This document shows, in pieces, positions 7,900 to 17,583 of a stretch of DNA of 34,338 nucleotides; position 1 is the stretch's first letter; every line of letters starts with the position of its first letter. Origin of the DNA: Candidatus Sumerlaeota bacterium (lineage in GTDB: Bacteria > Sumerlaeota > Sumerlaeia > Sumerlaeales > Sumerlaeaceae); the NCBI GenBank assembly GCA_026398535.1, contig JAPLSQ010000058.1, forward strand, positions 1-34,338, written 5' to 3'. Position numbers and translations under genes: made by a program. The notes beneath the pieces were generated by a model. That model worked only from the letters and a program-made list of their open reading frames with translations. It did no database searches and was not told the DNA's origin.

Positions 7900-9723
7900 A
7901 TGGTTGCATCCACACCCCGCATCATTGTTGTCGGTGGCGGGCTTGCCGGTCTGATGACCACGATTAAGATCGCCGAGGCGGGCGTTGCCTGCGATTTGTT
8001 CTCGGTGGTTCCTGTCAAGCGCTCGCACTCGGTTTGCGCGCAGGGCGGCATCAACGGAGCGAAGAATCTAAAGGGTGAGGGCGACTCGCCAGAGATCCAT
8101 TTCGACGACACCATCTATGGCGGCGATTTCCTTGCCAACCAGTTGCCGGTGCGCGCGATGTGTTATGCCGCTCCGGGCATCATTGACCTGTTCGACCGCA
8201 TGGGCGTGATGTTCAACCGCACGCCCGAGGGTTTGCTTGATTTCCGCCGGTTCGGCGGCACGCTATACTGCCGCACGGCGTTCGCGGGCGCGACCACCGG
8301 CCAGCAGCTCATCTACGCGCTCGACGAGCAGGCGCGCCGCTGGGAGGATGAGGGGCTTGTCAGAAAACACGAGATGTGGGAATTCCTGCGGCTGGTGCTT
8401 GACGGTGACGGGGTGTGCCGCGGCATCGTCGCCGTTGACATGCGCACACTCGAGGTTAAGGCGTTTCGCGCGGGCGCGGTGGTGATGTGCACGGGCGGCC
8501 TCGGCCTCATTTACGGCAAGTCAACCAATTCTTTCCTGAACACGGGCGCGGCGGCGGCGCGCTGTTACCAGCAGGGCGCCGTCTATGCCAACGCCGAGTT
8601 CATCCAAGTGCATCCGACCGCCATTCCGGGCGAGGACAAATGCCGCCTCATGAGCGAGTCGGCGCGCAGCGAGGGCGGGCGTCTGTGGGTGTGGGGCGAC
8701 TCGGTCAAGGTCTACAAGAATCCTTTTATCAAAGACGCGCGCGGCAATCCCAGGGAGTTCCGCTGCGGCGAGACGGGCAAACCATGGTATTTCCTCGAGG
8801 AGATGTATCCCAAGTACGGCAACCTCGTGCCGCGCGACATCGCGACACGCGAAATTTTCCTGATTTGCACGCGGATGGGTCTTGGCATTGACGGCGAAAA
8901 CAAGGTGTGCCTCGACCTGACGCATATGGACCCCGAGGTGCTCGAGCGCAAGCTGGGCGGCATCCTCGAAATTTATGAGAAGTTTGCGGGGCAGGATCCC
9001 AAGCGCGTGCCGATGGAAATTTTCCCCGCCGTGCATTACTCCATGGGCGGACTGTGGTGCGACTACAACCAGATGACGAACATCCCCGGTCTTTATACCG
9101 CGGGCGAAGCCGACTTTCAATACCACGGGGCGAACCGTTTGGGCGCCAACTCGCTGCTGTCGTGCATTTACGCGGGCATGATCGCCGGCCCGCATTGCAT
9201 GAAATTCGCCCGGCGCCAGCAGTTGAGCGCGGGGGCGCTTCCAGAATCGCTTTTCGAGCGCGAGCGCAAGGCGGAGCAGGACGATCTCGACGCGATCATG
9301 CGCATGGACGGGACAGAGAACGCATACGCCATCTGGCGCGACATGGGCGCGATCATGACGCAGAACGTCACGATCGTGCGCTACAACAAGGCGCTGGCGG
9401 AGACGGACGCCGCGCTGGGCGGAATGCAGGAGCGGTGGAGAAAGGCTGGCGCCAGCGATGCGTCCAAGGCGTGCAACTCCGCCGTGCTCTTCACAAGACA
9501 GATGCGTGACATGCTCCACCTGGCGCGCTGCATCACGCAATCCGCGCTGGCGCGCAATGAAAGCCGCGGCGCGCACTACAAACCGGAATTCCCCGACCGC
9601 GACGACAAGAACTGGCTCAAGACGACGCTGGCACGGTTCACGCCCGACGGCCCGAAGCTCGATTACGAGCCGGTGGATGTTTCCATGATCAATCCGCGCG
9701 CGCGAAAATACGCGGCGGATTGA
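7900..9723 (+). CDS. sdhA: Succinate dehydrogenase/fumarate reductase flavoprotein subunit
   Basis: The 607-residue protein is the FAD-carrying catalytic subunit that interconverts succinate and fumarate at the cytoplasmic membrane. It shows the dinucleotide-binding VVGGGLAGLMTTIKIAEAG near the N-terminus, the covalent-flavin histidine H43 in RSHSVCAQGGIN, RTPEGLLDFRRFGG, HPTAIPG and HYSMGGLWCDY with YTAGEADFQYHGANRLGANS. Length and motifs fit the long type found with single-subunit di-heme anchors (Bacteroidetes, Chlamydiae, Epsilonproteobacteria). The ATG at 7900 is chosen because family similarity starts there. The iron-sulfur subunit and the anchor are absent both upstream and downstream, where a repeat cluster and a convergent gene follow, so the gene is separated from its partners. 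It could equally be called frdA. Confidence 0.93.
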   Translation: MVASTPRIIVVGGGLAGLMTTIKIAEAGVACDLFSVVPVKRSHSVCAQGGINGAKNLKGEGDSPEIHFDDTIYGGDFLANQLPVRAMCYAAPGIIDLFDRMGVMFNRTPEGLLDFRRFGGTLYCRTAFAGATTGQQLIYALDEQARRWEDEGLVRKHEMWEFLRLVLDGDGVCRGIVAVDMRTLEVKAFRAGAVVMCTGGLGLIYGKSTNSFLNTGAAAARCYQQGAVYANAEFIQVHPTAIPGEDKCRLMSESARSEGGRLWVWGDSVKVYKNPFIKDARGNPREFRCGETGKPWYFLEEMYPKYGNLVPRDIATREIFLICTRMGLGIDGENKVCLDLTHMDPEVLERKLGGILEIYEKFAGQDPKRVPMEIFPAVHYSMGGLWCDYNQMTNIPGLYTAGEADFQYHGANRLGANSLLSCIYAGMIAGPHCMKFARRQQLSAGALPESLFERERKAEQDDLDAIMRMDGTENAYAIWRDMGAIMTQNVTIVRYNKALAETDAALGGMQERWRKAGASDASKACNSAVLFTRQMRDMLHLARCITQSALARNESRGAHYKPEFPDRDDKNWLKTTLARFTPDGPKLDYEPVDVSMINPRARKYAAD

Positions 9724-9741
9724 TCATAAAGCGTCAGCAAG
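9718..9741 (+). repeat. Stop-codon-associated repeat, copy 1
   Basis: Reads GATTGATCATAAAGCG then TCAGCAAG. The first six bases are the last codon and stop (GAT TGA) of sdhA. The same sequence begins at 17485 (end of gmhA) and 22982. Confidence 0.85.
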
Positions 9742-9780
9742 CAGGGACACCGTCAACTACTTCGGCGGACAACCACGGAC
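9742..9780 (+). repeat. 39-bp convergent-junction repeat, copy A
   Basis: Matches 12503-12541 with two mismatches. Both copies lie between the ends of convergent genes and run into CACGGAC decamers and a CCGTCAATTCA block that overlaps the facing stop codon. Confidence 0.85.
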
Positions 9781-9782
9781 AA

Positions 9783-9808
9783 GCGGGCGGGACGCCCGCG
9801 CTCCCAGG
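9783..9808 (+). repeat. 26-bp hairpin repeat, copy A
   Basis: A perfect 7-bp stem (GCGGGCG and CGCCCGC) with a GGA loop, followed by GCTCCCAGG. The other copy (21608-21633, one mismatch) lies inside a pseudopilin gene. Here it could help end transcription between sdhA and the facing gene. Confidence 0.85.
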
Positions 9809-9863
9809 CACGGACAACCACGGACGAAGAACGAGCCCCCCCCTGCGGCGGCCCCCCGTCAAT

Positions 9864-10352
9864 TCATTTGGCGCGCAGAAATTGTTTCAAGTCGTCGAAG
9901 GAGCCGAAGATTTCCGTGGCGCAACCGGCGGCCCAGCTGCTGACCTCGGCCAGCGGCATGCCGGGCACAAGGTAGACGGGGATGCCGTGATGGTGGGCCA
10001 TGGTCAGCTCGCCCGCCGTTCCGGCGCCGCGCGTGACATGGCGGTCCCAGTAGCAGATGATGAATAGTGTGTGATGAAGCAGGTTGTCGAGATCGTGATC
10101 GATGATGCGGCGCACGACACCGAGGAATCGCGGCCGGTCGGAGGATTTCCATTCGCGAAAGCTTGTTTTCTCCTCCCCGGTGAGAATTTCGAATTCGTTT
10201 GTGCACGGATCGAAAACATCGAGGCCGAGCTCGTGTGTCAGGAAACGCGCGATGTCACGCCGCCATGGTTTACCGCCGTCGGGGGCGAACTCGATGGCGC
10301 CCGCCAGATAAACGCGTTTGCGGGCGGGGGCGGCGCCGCTCACCCCATCCAC
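9864..10352 (-). CDS. Nucleoside 2-deoxyribosyltransferase-like protein
   Basis: A 162-residue cytoplasmic protein with the layout of the nucleoside 2-deoxyribosyltransferase-like Rossmann fold: an N-terminal strand and loop YLAGAIEFAPDGGKPWRRD, a central aspartate-rich segment (RRIIDHDLDNLLHHTLFIICYWD) and the C-terminal GTAGELTMAHHHGIPVYLV typical of the ligand-binding end. Members cleave or exchange N-glycosidic bonds of nucleosides or nucleotides; the actual substrate cannot be told. It starts at GTG 10352, overlapping the response-regulator stop by 13 bases, so the two are probably translated together. Its stop lies within the conserved block shared with the convergent junction at 12570-12583. 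Confidence 0.8.
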   Translation of the reverse strand: MDGVSGAAPARKRVYLAGAIEFAPDGGKPWRRDIARFLTHELGLDVFDPCTNEFEILTGEEKTSFREWKSSDRPRFLGVVRRIIDHDLDNLLHHTLFIICYWDRHVTRGAGTAGELTMAHHHGIPVYLVPGMPLAEVSSWAAGCATEIFGSFDDLKQFLRAK

Positions 10353-10927
10353 TTCTTTTGATCGGCTTCGGTGGCCTCCTGGCCGAGAGGGCGTTTGAGG
10401 CGCAGGGTGCTGGTGTGGGCGCTTTCAATGGTGGAGTGGTCGCCGGGGGCTGGCGCCGTGGGTATCCCGCTGGGATGTGTTCCGATTTTGAGCGACACGC
10501 GCAACGACACATCGCGCATGGAATAGGTTTTCTTGTGCGGCTTCATGCCGGGGTTCTGGTCGAGCAGCGACTGCACATTCTTGAGCAGGCGCTCGGGCTG
10601 GAAAGGCTTTGGCAGGTAGAGATTAGCGCCCAGTTTGTAGCCGTATTTCATGTCGCGGCTCGTGTCCTTGGCCGAGAGGAAAATGACGAGCACATGGCTG
10701 TGGCGCGGATTTTGTTTAATGAACTCGATGATCTGGTAGCCGGTGACCTTGGGCATCATGATGTCGAGGATCACGAGGTCGGGCTCGAAGATGTCGAGCA
10801 GGTCGCATGCGTTCATCGGATCGCCGACGGTCAGCACCTCGTAATGCTGTGCGAGCATGATGCTGATGAGGTCAAGAATGTCCTTGTCATCGTCAATCGC
10901 CATGATGCGGAAGGTGTCAGTGGTCAT
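10340..10927 (-). CDS. Response regulator, receiver domain with disordered tail
   Basis: The 195-residue protein has one receiver domain (about 6-125): acidic pocket D12-D14, phospho-acceptor D55 in LVILDIMMPKVTGY, S85 in FLSAKD and K107 in YLPKPFQPERL. No DNA-binding or enzymatic output domain follows; residues about 130-195 are polar and low in complexity (THPSGIPTAPAPGDHST). It may act through protein contacts, as CheY-like or scaffold receivers do. No histidine kinase is encoded in the window. AGGAGG five bases before the ATG at 10927 fixes the start. The gene is divergent from purA and co-directional with the overlapping deoxyribosyltransferase-like gene. Confidence 0.93.
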   Translation of the reverse strand: MTTDTFRIMAIDDDKDILDLISIMLAQHYEVLTVGDPMNACDLLDIFEPDLVILDIMMPKVTGYQIIEFIKQNPRHSHVLVIFLSAKDTSRDMKYGYKLGANLYLPKPFQPERLLKNVQSLLDQNPGMKPHKKTYSMRDVSLRVSLKIGTHPSGIPTAPAPGDHSTIESAHTSTLRLKRPLGQEATEADQKKWMG

Positions 10928-11004
10928 GAGTGCCTCCTCGCGCCTGATGGCGCATCATGTATGATGGCTCGCCGCAACATATTGCCTGTCCTGCAATCAA
11001 ATTA

Positions 11005-11032
11005 TATATATTAATACCATTGGCATGGCCAA
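11005..11032 (-). promoter_or_regulatory. Possible promoter of the response regulator
   Basis: On the minus strand TTGGCC (11032-11027) and TATATA (11010-11005) are 16 bases apart in an AT-rich island, about 80 bp before the response-regulator start. The -35 element overlaps the perfect dyad ATTGGC-atg-GCCAAT (11019-11033), a possible operator. Confidence 0.35.
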
Positions 11033-11041
11033 TTGATTCTT

Positions 11042-11074
11042 CACGGACAAGCACGGACAAACACAGACAACGAG
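11042..11074 (+). repeat. CACGGAC-type decamer array
   Basis: Three to four imperfect decamers (CACGGACAAG, CACGGACAAA, CACAGACAAC) between the response regulator and purA. Confidence 0.7.
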
Positions 11075-11079
11075 AATAA

Positions 11080-12471
<1,392 letters not shown>

Positions 12472-12502
12472 TGCCCGGTAGAAGGGGCATGGGCAATGCT
12501 TA

Positions 12503-12541
12503 CAGGGACACCGTCAACGACTTCGGCGGACAAGCACGGAC
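12503..12541 (+). repeat. 39-bp convergent-junction repeat, copy B
   Basis: Second copy of the repeat at 9742-9780, again between convergent genes (purA and the deoxyhypusine-synthase-like gene). Decamers and CGAAGAACGAGGCGGCGGCC (12551-12570) follow; GAGGC-ggcg-GCCTC (12559-12572) can fold into a small hairpin that might act as a two-way terminator. Confidence 0.8.
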
Positions 12542-12575
12542 GAACACGGACGAAGAACGAGGCGGCGGCCTCCCG

Positions 12576-13676
12576 TCAATTCAGCTTGTGGCACAGCGCC
12601 ATAAGGAAATCGCGGTTGTCGATCGACAGGTAGCGCATCGTGCCGCCCATGCGCGCGAAACTCTTATTGTAGCGCAGGTAGTAGTCGGGCGATGTGTCCG
12701 GCGGCTCGCCCCGCGTCCAGTCCCAGTTGGACGCGGCCAGATCGGCCACGAGGATAAAATGGTTGTCGATATGGCGCCCCTGCTGAATGGCGAGGTTCTG
12801 CGCCATGGAAAGCGATTTTTCAAAGATCATGGGGCTCATGACGGCCGAACCGAGCGACATGTAGACGCCCCCGTCGAGGCGGCTGACGCTCCCGGCGAAC
12901 ACGAGGAAATCGCGCAGCGCCGCGCGGCCAAGCAGGGCGCCGTTGTTCATCGGGTGATTGTAGATGATGTCGTGGCCGATCATGGGATGGCCGGTGGACG
13001 GCACACCGAGCCTGAAGGCCGCCGCCTGCACGCTGAAGCGCTTGAACGGGTGGCGAAGCGCCATGACGCCCGGTTTGAGATCGAACCGTTTCACGACGGC
13101 AAGCAGTTCCGCCGCGGCGGCAGCCTGCGAGGGATTGGCGGCGATGTTATCTGTGATTTCGCGCTCAAGCTGTTGCGCCGGGGGGATCGTGAGCGATTCG
13201 TTCTCGATGAACGCGCCCACGGCCTCGCCGTAGCCGCGCCCCTCGCAGGCGCCCACGTTGATCGCAAGGTTGATGTAAAATCCGGCTTCCTGCCAGTTGC
13301 CGAACTCGCCGCGCGCCACGTTGGCCCGCACGTCCTCGCTGCTCTGGCCGAGATACGCGAATTCCCAGTCGTGGATGATGCCCGCGCCGTTGGTGGCCAG
13401 GTGGGTCACCCATCCGCGCGAAATCAGCTCGATGAGCACGGGCGCGAGACCGTTCTTAATGGTGTGCGCGCCGAAGGTCAGCATGACGGGTTTGCCGTCG
13501 CGGCGCGCTCCGAGGATGCGCTCCGCCGTTTGCGCGATGAGGTCTTGTTGGACGGCGCTTAGATTGCGCGGCTCGTGGCTGAGCGGCACGTGATCGCGCT
13601 CGATGAATTTTTTGTTCTCGCGCCCGGCCAGCGGTTTCATTCTGACGGCGGAACGGTCAAGTTCAGGGTGCGGCAT
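12576..13676 (-). CDS. Deoxyhypusine-synthase-like protein
   Basis: The 366-residue protein resembles the deoxyhypusine synthase fold: LTFAHxI-type GAHTIKNGLAPVLIELISRGWV followed by THLATNGAGIIHDWEF, LGQSSEDV and GSAVMSPMIFEKSLS correspond in order to the NAD-binding elements of that family. Bacteria lack eIF5A, and bacterial relatives often act on other substrates, so I do not assign the deoxyhypusine reaction. The gene lies 41 bp after the PfkB-HAD gene on the same strand, which suggests a role in the same sugar-phosphate module. The ATG at 13676 is preferred to the TTG at 13682, since GAGG precedes it by six bases. Confidence 0.8.
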   Translation of the reverse strand: MPHPELDRSAVRMKPLAGRENKKFIERDHVPLSHEPRNLSAVQQDLIAQTAERILGARRDGKPVMLTFGAHTIKNGLAPVLIELISRGWVTHLATNGAGIIHDWEFAYLGQSSEDVRANVARGEFGNWQEAGFYINLAINVGACEGRGYGEAVGAFIENESLTIPPAQQLEREITDNIAANPSQAAAAAELLAVVKRFDLKPGVMALRHPFKRFSVQAAAFRLGVPSTGHPMIGHDIIYNHPMNNGALLGRAALRDFLVFAGSVSRLDGGVYMSLGSAVMSPMIFEKSLSMAQNLAIQQGRHIDNHFILVADLAASNWDWTRGEPPDTSPDYYLRYNKSFARMGGTMRYLSIDNRDFLMALCHKLN

Positions 13677-13717
13677 GGTCAACCTCGCATCATATTGTTG
13701 AGTATGACAATATGTGA

Positions 13718-15619
13718 TCAGCTCAATCCGAGAATTTCCAGCAGTTTACCGAGCTGGGTAAAATCGGGGATGATGAGATCGGCGCCGGCCTGCACAAGCC
13801 GGGCGCGCTTGTCGGGGTTTATGCCGAATCGCCGCACCTCGTCGCTGAGCACGCCCACGGCGAAGCCGCCGCGTTTGTGCGTTTCGCGGATTTCCACGGG
13901 CCCGTCGCCGAAGGTCGCGAGCCCGCGCATCGCGCCCGGTCCGAGCTCCTGAAGGATGCGCTCGAGCACGACCTTCTTTGCGTCCTTTTTCACGTTCCCG
14001 ACGGAGCCGTAGATGCCGCCGTCGAACAGCACGGCGTAGCCGAGCATCGCGGCCTCGGCCTTGACGTCCTCCTCGTCCGTTCCGCTGGCGAGGATCAGCT
14101 TGACGCCTGCGTCGTGCAGGCGGTGGAGCAGCGCGACGGCGTTTTTCAGCGTGAGGTCCTCGACGCCGAGTTCGCCCTTGCGGAGCTTGTCGATGCGCTT
14201 GCGCACGACATCCATGAGCGCGTCGTTGTAGAGGCGTTTGTAACCGAACTCGTCGAGAATTTCTCCTTCGGGGACGCATCCGAACTCACGGACCATCCCC
14301 ACCAGCCCGACCATCTGGACAATTGTCTGGATGCCGGTGGTTCGGTTGATGAAATCGCGCACGCGGGCGACGACCTGCTGGTAGAGCGCTTCATCGGCGG
14401 AGTCGTAGCGCGGGCCGAGGATCGCCCGCACCATCACCGGCTCCATGACTTTCTCCCAGCCTTCGCGCACGGTCGAGATGGTTCCGTCGTGGTCGAAGAT
14501 GGCATATTGGATGGGGTCGGGCGGATGAAGTCTTCCCACGATCTCAAAATCCGTCTCCGGCGCGAAGCGCGCATTGCGGCGGTCGTCGGCCAGGTCGGGG
14601 AAATAGATGTAATCCGGATCGTCGCCCGTCTCAATGATTTCCTCCGGCGTGGCGGTTCCCGTGCAATAGAGCTTCTGGACGGTGACGGAAGCCACGAAAT
14701 TACCGAGCATGGCGGCCTCGATATTGCCGCGCCCGGCGGCCAGCGCCGCGCCGATGCCCGCCAGCATGCTGTCGCCCGCGCCCACGGTGTCGGTTCTGTT
14801 AAGGAACTGGATGCCGTGGCATTCCTTGAGGCCGTCCTCGTCCATGATGATGCATCCGCGCGCGCCGCGCGTCACAAAGACGGGTTTGCGCGCCATGCGG
14901 TGGATTTCCTGTGCGGCTTGGACGGCTTCATGGCGCGGGACGATGCTTTCGGAGGGGCGTCCGCGCCCGACGATCCGCACAGCCTCGTGGTCGTTGATCT
15001 TGAGGCTGGCGCCGGGGTAGGAATCGCTGAAGTGGCGGCTGTCGACGATGAACCTGCGGTCGGGGCGGCGCCGGATGAGGTCCGCCAGAGCCGCGCGCAT
15101 GTGCGGCGTGTGCACGCCCTGCATGACCTGCTGGTTGACGATCACGATGTCGTGGCGGTCAAGCGACTCCTCAAGCGCGCGCAGGAGCGCGCCGGCCGCG
15201 GCATCCTCAAGCTGGTTGAAGTTGCCGAAATCGAACCGGTTGGATTCCCTGCCGCCGATATGGGGTTTCACATATACGAGCGTGGACCATGCGCCGGGCG
15301 AAATGAGCATTCCAGCGGCGTCGACATGGATCAATTCGAGTTGCCGGCGCAATTCATACCCCCACAGATCATCGCCGGCGATGCCGTAAGCGTGAACATT
15401 GCCGCAATCCATTGCCGCCAGGTTGTTCACCACGTTGCCTGCGCCGCCGAGCGATATCCGCTGGTTGGCCACAGGGCTGGTCCCGATGCCGGTTTCCAGC
15501 GACATCTCACGGCGCGATTCGTCCACGAACCAGTAGACATCGAGGCAGAAATCCCCGATGACCGCGATGGAAACCGACTGGATATCCCGCAAAAGTTGCC
15601 GCAGTTCCTGCTTGTTCAG
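13718..15619 (-). CDS. PfkB-type sugar kinase fused to a HAD phosphatase (HldE-like N-terminus)
   Basis: The protein has two enzymes in one chain. Residues about 10-335 form a PfkB/ribokinase domain close to the heptose-7-phosphate kinase half of HldE (VIGDFCLDVYW, ISLGGAGNVVNNLAAM, TDTVGAGDSMLAG with catalytic D283). Residues about 370-633 form a HAD domain: FDHDGT with D376 and D378, LILASGTDEEDV, and FGDGPVEI. HldE normally carries a nucleotidyltransferase instead, so this pairs a kinase with a phosphatase. With GmhA and the ROK kinase divergent next door, a heptose or related sugar-phosphate pathway is likely. I favour a CTG start at 15619, because AAGGAGGG lies seven bases upstream and the protein then begins with NKQELRQLLRDIQS (633 residues); TTG at 15592 is the alternative. 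Confidence 0.88.
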   Translation of the reverse strand: MNKQELRQLLRDIQSVSIAVIGDFCLDVYWFVDESRREMSLETGIGTSPVANQRISLGGAGNVVNNLAAMDCGNVHAYGIAGDDLWGYELRRQLELIHVDAAGMLISPGAWSTLVYVKPHIGGRESNRFDFGNFNQLEDAAAGALLRALEESLDRHDIVIVNQQVMQGVHTPHMRAALADLIRRRPDRRFIVDSRHFSDSYPGASLKINDHEAVRIVGRGRPSESIVPRHEAVQAAQEIHRMARKPVFVTRGARGCIIMDEDGLKECHGIQFLNRTDTVGAGDSMLAGIGAALAAGRGNIEAAMLGNFVASVTVQKLYCTGTATPEEIIETGDDPDYIYFPDLADDRRNARFAPETDFEIVGRLHPPDPIQYAIFDHDGTISTVREGWEKVMEPVMVRAILGPRYDSADEALYQQVVARVRDFINRTTGIQTIVQMVGLVGMVREFGCVPEGEILDEFGYKRLYNDALMDVVRKRIDKLRKGELGVEDLTLKNAVALLHRLHDAGVKLILASGTDEEDVKAEAAMLGYAVLFDGGIYGSVGNVKKDAKKVVLERILQELGPGAMRGLATFGDGPVEIRETHKRGGFAVGVLSDEVRRFGINPDKRARLVQAGADLIIPDFTQLGKLLEILGLS

Positions 15620-15877
15620 GGGCGAACCCTCCTTAATGACGCAAATGATTGGTTTTCAATGATCGAAACGGGCGCGCATCATGCGCTTTTTATGCTTTAT
15701 GGTTGAATATATAATATTCTGTTGCTGATTGTTGTGTCGACAAAAAAAGATGTTTGGCAAAGTTTGTTATGTTTGATTGTCGGACGGGTCGGACCCTGGG
15801 CGCATCTTTTTAGTTGGTTGCTTTTTGGTTTGTGCGATTGTTTCAAATGACATTGTTACTTTTATGCCAGTGAGGTT
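15620..15877. other. AT-rich divergent promoter region
   Basis: This 258-bp region between the PfkB-HAD gene and the ROK gene is strongly AT-rich in 15685-15870, in contrast to its surroundings. TATAAT occurs at 15710-15715, but no matching -35 is clear on either strand. It holds none of the window's repeats, which is unusual here. Both halves of the sugar module are probably controlled from it. Confidence 0.45.
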
Positions 15878-16855
15878 ATGGCTTTGCCCCTTATCGGACT
15901 CGACATCGGCGGCACGAAATGCGCCCTTATTCGCGCGGGTTTGGATGGCGCGATTGTTGATGTGACGACTTTCCCGACAGCGGGCGTGGATGCCACGCTC
16001 GAGAAATATTACTCACTCATCAGCCGGATGGATTTGCGCGAGCCGTCCGTGTTCGGGATTTCCTGCGGCGGACCGCTGGATACCGCGACCGGCCTCATCC
16101 TTTCGCCGCCGAATCTGCCCGGCTGGGACGGCATCCCGATCACCGCGGAGCTGGAACGGCGCTTTGGCGGGCGGGCTTTTCTGATGAATGACGCCAACGC
16201 AGGCGCCTTGGCCGAGTGGCAATATGGGGCGGGGCGCGGGTTTCACAATATCGTGTTCCTGACAAGCGGCACAGGGATGGGGGCGGGATTCATTCTTGAC
16301 GGACGGCTTTATGAGGGGACATCGGGCATGGCGGGCGAGGTCGGGCACATGCGTCTTGCGCCGGACGGGCCGGTTGGTTACGGCAAGGCGGGATCGTTCG
16401 AGGGGTTCTGCAGCGGTGGCGGCATCGCGCAACTGGCCCAGGCGCGCGCACGCGAACTGGGCGGCGCCGTGGCGTTCAATCCCGGCCGGATCGGCGGCAT
16501 TACGACGCGCGATGTCGGGCTGGCGGCCGCGCGCGGCGATACCGAGGCGCGTGAGGTGTTTGCCGCCGCCGGGCGTTATCTTGGCATGGCGCTCGCCGTC
16601 ATCGTGGATTTTCTCAACCCCCAGCGCATCATCATCGGCAGCGTCTACGCGCGCTGCGGGGCGTTCATTGCCCCGGCCATGCGCGAGACGCTCGAACGTG
16701 AGGCGCTGGCGCAGTCCCTGCGCGACTGCGAAATCGTTCCCGCCGCTCTTGGCGAGGATATCGGCAATTATGCCGCCATTGCCGCGGCACGATACAAGAT
16801 GGGAAAGTTCGATGCAGAAGGCATTTTACCACAAAAGGAAAGGACACCGCAATGA
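15878..16855 (+). CDS. ROK-family sugar kinase
   Basis: The 325-residue protein belongs to the ROK family of ATP-dependent sugar kinases: phosphate loop GLDIGGTK (7-14), catalytic D105 in LMNDANAGALAEW, SGTGMGAGFILDG and GEVGHMRL with H157. The usual CxCGxxGCxE zinc motif is absent; the place is taken by GYGKAGSFEGFCSGGGI, as in a subgroup without the full zinc site. No helix-turn-helix is present, so it is a kinase and not a repressor. Its stop overlaps the gmhA start (ATGA at 16852-16855), which implies translational coupling. The substrate is unknown; the neighbours suggest a sugar feeding heptose or amino-sugar metabolism. Confidence 0.92.
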   Translation: MALPLIGLDIGGTKCALIRAGLDGAIVDVTTFPTAGVDATLEKYYSLISRMDLREPSVFGISCGGPLDTATGLILSPPNLPGWDGIPITAELERRFGGRAFLMNDANAGALAEWQYGAGRGFHNIVFLTSGTGMGAGFILDGRLYEGTSGMAGEVGHMRLAPDGPVGYGKAGSFEGFCSGGGIAQLAQARARELGGAVAFNPGRIGGITTRDVGLAAARGDTEAREVFAAAGRYLGMALAVIVDFLNPQRIIIGSVYARCGAFIAPAMRETLEREALAQSLRDCEIVPAALGEDIGNYAAIAAARYKMGKFDAEGILPQKERTPQ

Positions 16856-17490
16856 GCCGTTATCTTGACGAGACGATTCAACGATTTCCGCAGTTGTCTG
16901 TTTGCCGCGATGACGTCGCGGGCGCGTTTGCGCTGATGCGCGACAGTTTCCGCGCGGGGGGAAAGTTGCTTGTGTGCGGCAACGGCGGGAGCGCGGCCGA
17001 TTCGGAACACATCACGGGCGAGCTGCTCAAGGGTTTTTACTCGAAGCGTCCGCTGTCGTCCGATGAGCGCGCGCGGGTGGGGGCGGAGCTGGCGGATGTG
17101 CTGCAGGGCGGTCTGCCGGCGATTCCGCTGACGGGATTCATGTCGCTCACGTCGGCGTTTGGCAACGATGTCGCGGCGGAGGCGGCGTTCGCGCAGCTCA
17201 CATGGGCGCTGGGCCGCAAGGGCGACGTCCTGCTGGGCATCAGCACATCGGGCAACGCGCGGAATGTGCTGATGGCGTTCCAGGCGGCGCGTGCGGCGGG
17301 CATGGCTGTGATCGGCCTGAGCGGCAAAACGGGCGCGCGCATGGCGGCCGCAGCCGATGTTTGCATTCGCGTTCCCGAAACCTCCACGCCGCTCATCCAG
17401 GAGCTGCATCTTCCCGTCTATCATTGCCTGTGCGGCATGCTTGAGGAGGTCTTTTTCGGGCGCCGCGCCGCGTCCGCCGTCGCGGATTGA
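16852..17490 (+). CDS. gmhA: Phosphoheptose isomerase (sedoheptulose-7-phosphate isomerase), SIS domain
   Basis: The 212-residue protein is a SIS-domain isomerase that converts sedoheptulose 7-phosphate to D-glycero-D-manno-heptose 7-phosphate, the first step of activated heptose synthesis for lipopolysaccharide or surface glycans. VCGNGGSAADSEHITGELL holds H53 and E57, and LIQELHLPVYHCLC holds Q183 and H191; the spacing equals that of the zinc ligands H61, E65, Q172 and H180 in E. coli GmhA. GISTSGNARNVLMAF is the second phosphate-binding loop. An insertion of about 25 residues (YSKRPLSSDERARVG and following) sets it apart from the short enterobacterial form. The final codon and stop form the start of the repeat at 17485-17533. 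Confidence 0.9.
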   Translation: MSRYLDETIQRFPQLSVCRDDVAGAFALMRDSFRAGGKLLVCGNGGSAADSEHITGELLKGFYSKRPLSSDERARVGAELADVLQGGLPAIPLTGFMSLTSAFGNDVAAEAAFAQLTWALGRKGDVLLGISTSGNARNVLMAFQAARAAGMAVIGLSGKTGARMAAAADVCIRVPETSTPLIQELHLPVYHCLCGMLEEVFFGRRAASAVAD

Positions 17491-17533
17491 TCATAAAGCG
17501 TCAGCAAGAAGGAGAACACCACAGAGGCACGGA
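17485..17533 (+). repeat. Stop-codon-associated repeat, copy 2 (49 bp)
   Basis: Identical over 49 bp to 22982-23030 and over its first 24 bp to 9718-9741. It begins with the last codon and stop of gmhA. Confidence 0.9.
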
Positions 17534-17577
17534 CAACCACGGACAACCATGGACAACCATGGACAACCATGGACAAC
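17531..17577 (+). repeat. Tandem decamer GGACAACCAT, about five units
   Basis: Near-perfect period of 10 bp (GGACAACCAC once, GGACAACCAT three times, then GGACAACATC), merging into the next 24-bp repeat. It is the most regular decamer array in the window and would be prone to slippage. Confidence 0.85.
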
Positions 17578-17583
17578 ATCAGG

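Noticed and set aside
10940..10955. CGCCTGATGGCG upstream of the response regulator as a reverse copy of the 24-mer
   Set aside because: Only about 10 bases match the reverse complement, too few in this GC-rich DNA.
13877..15706. Plus-strand frame of 609 codons opposite the PfkB-HAD gene
   Set aside because: No domain is recognisable, it covers the divergent promoter side, and the minus strand carries kinase and HAD motifs.
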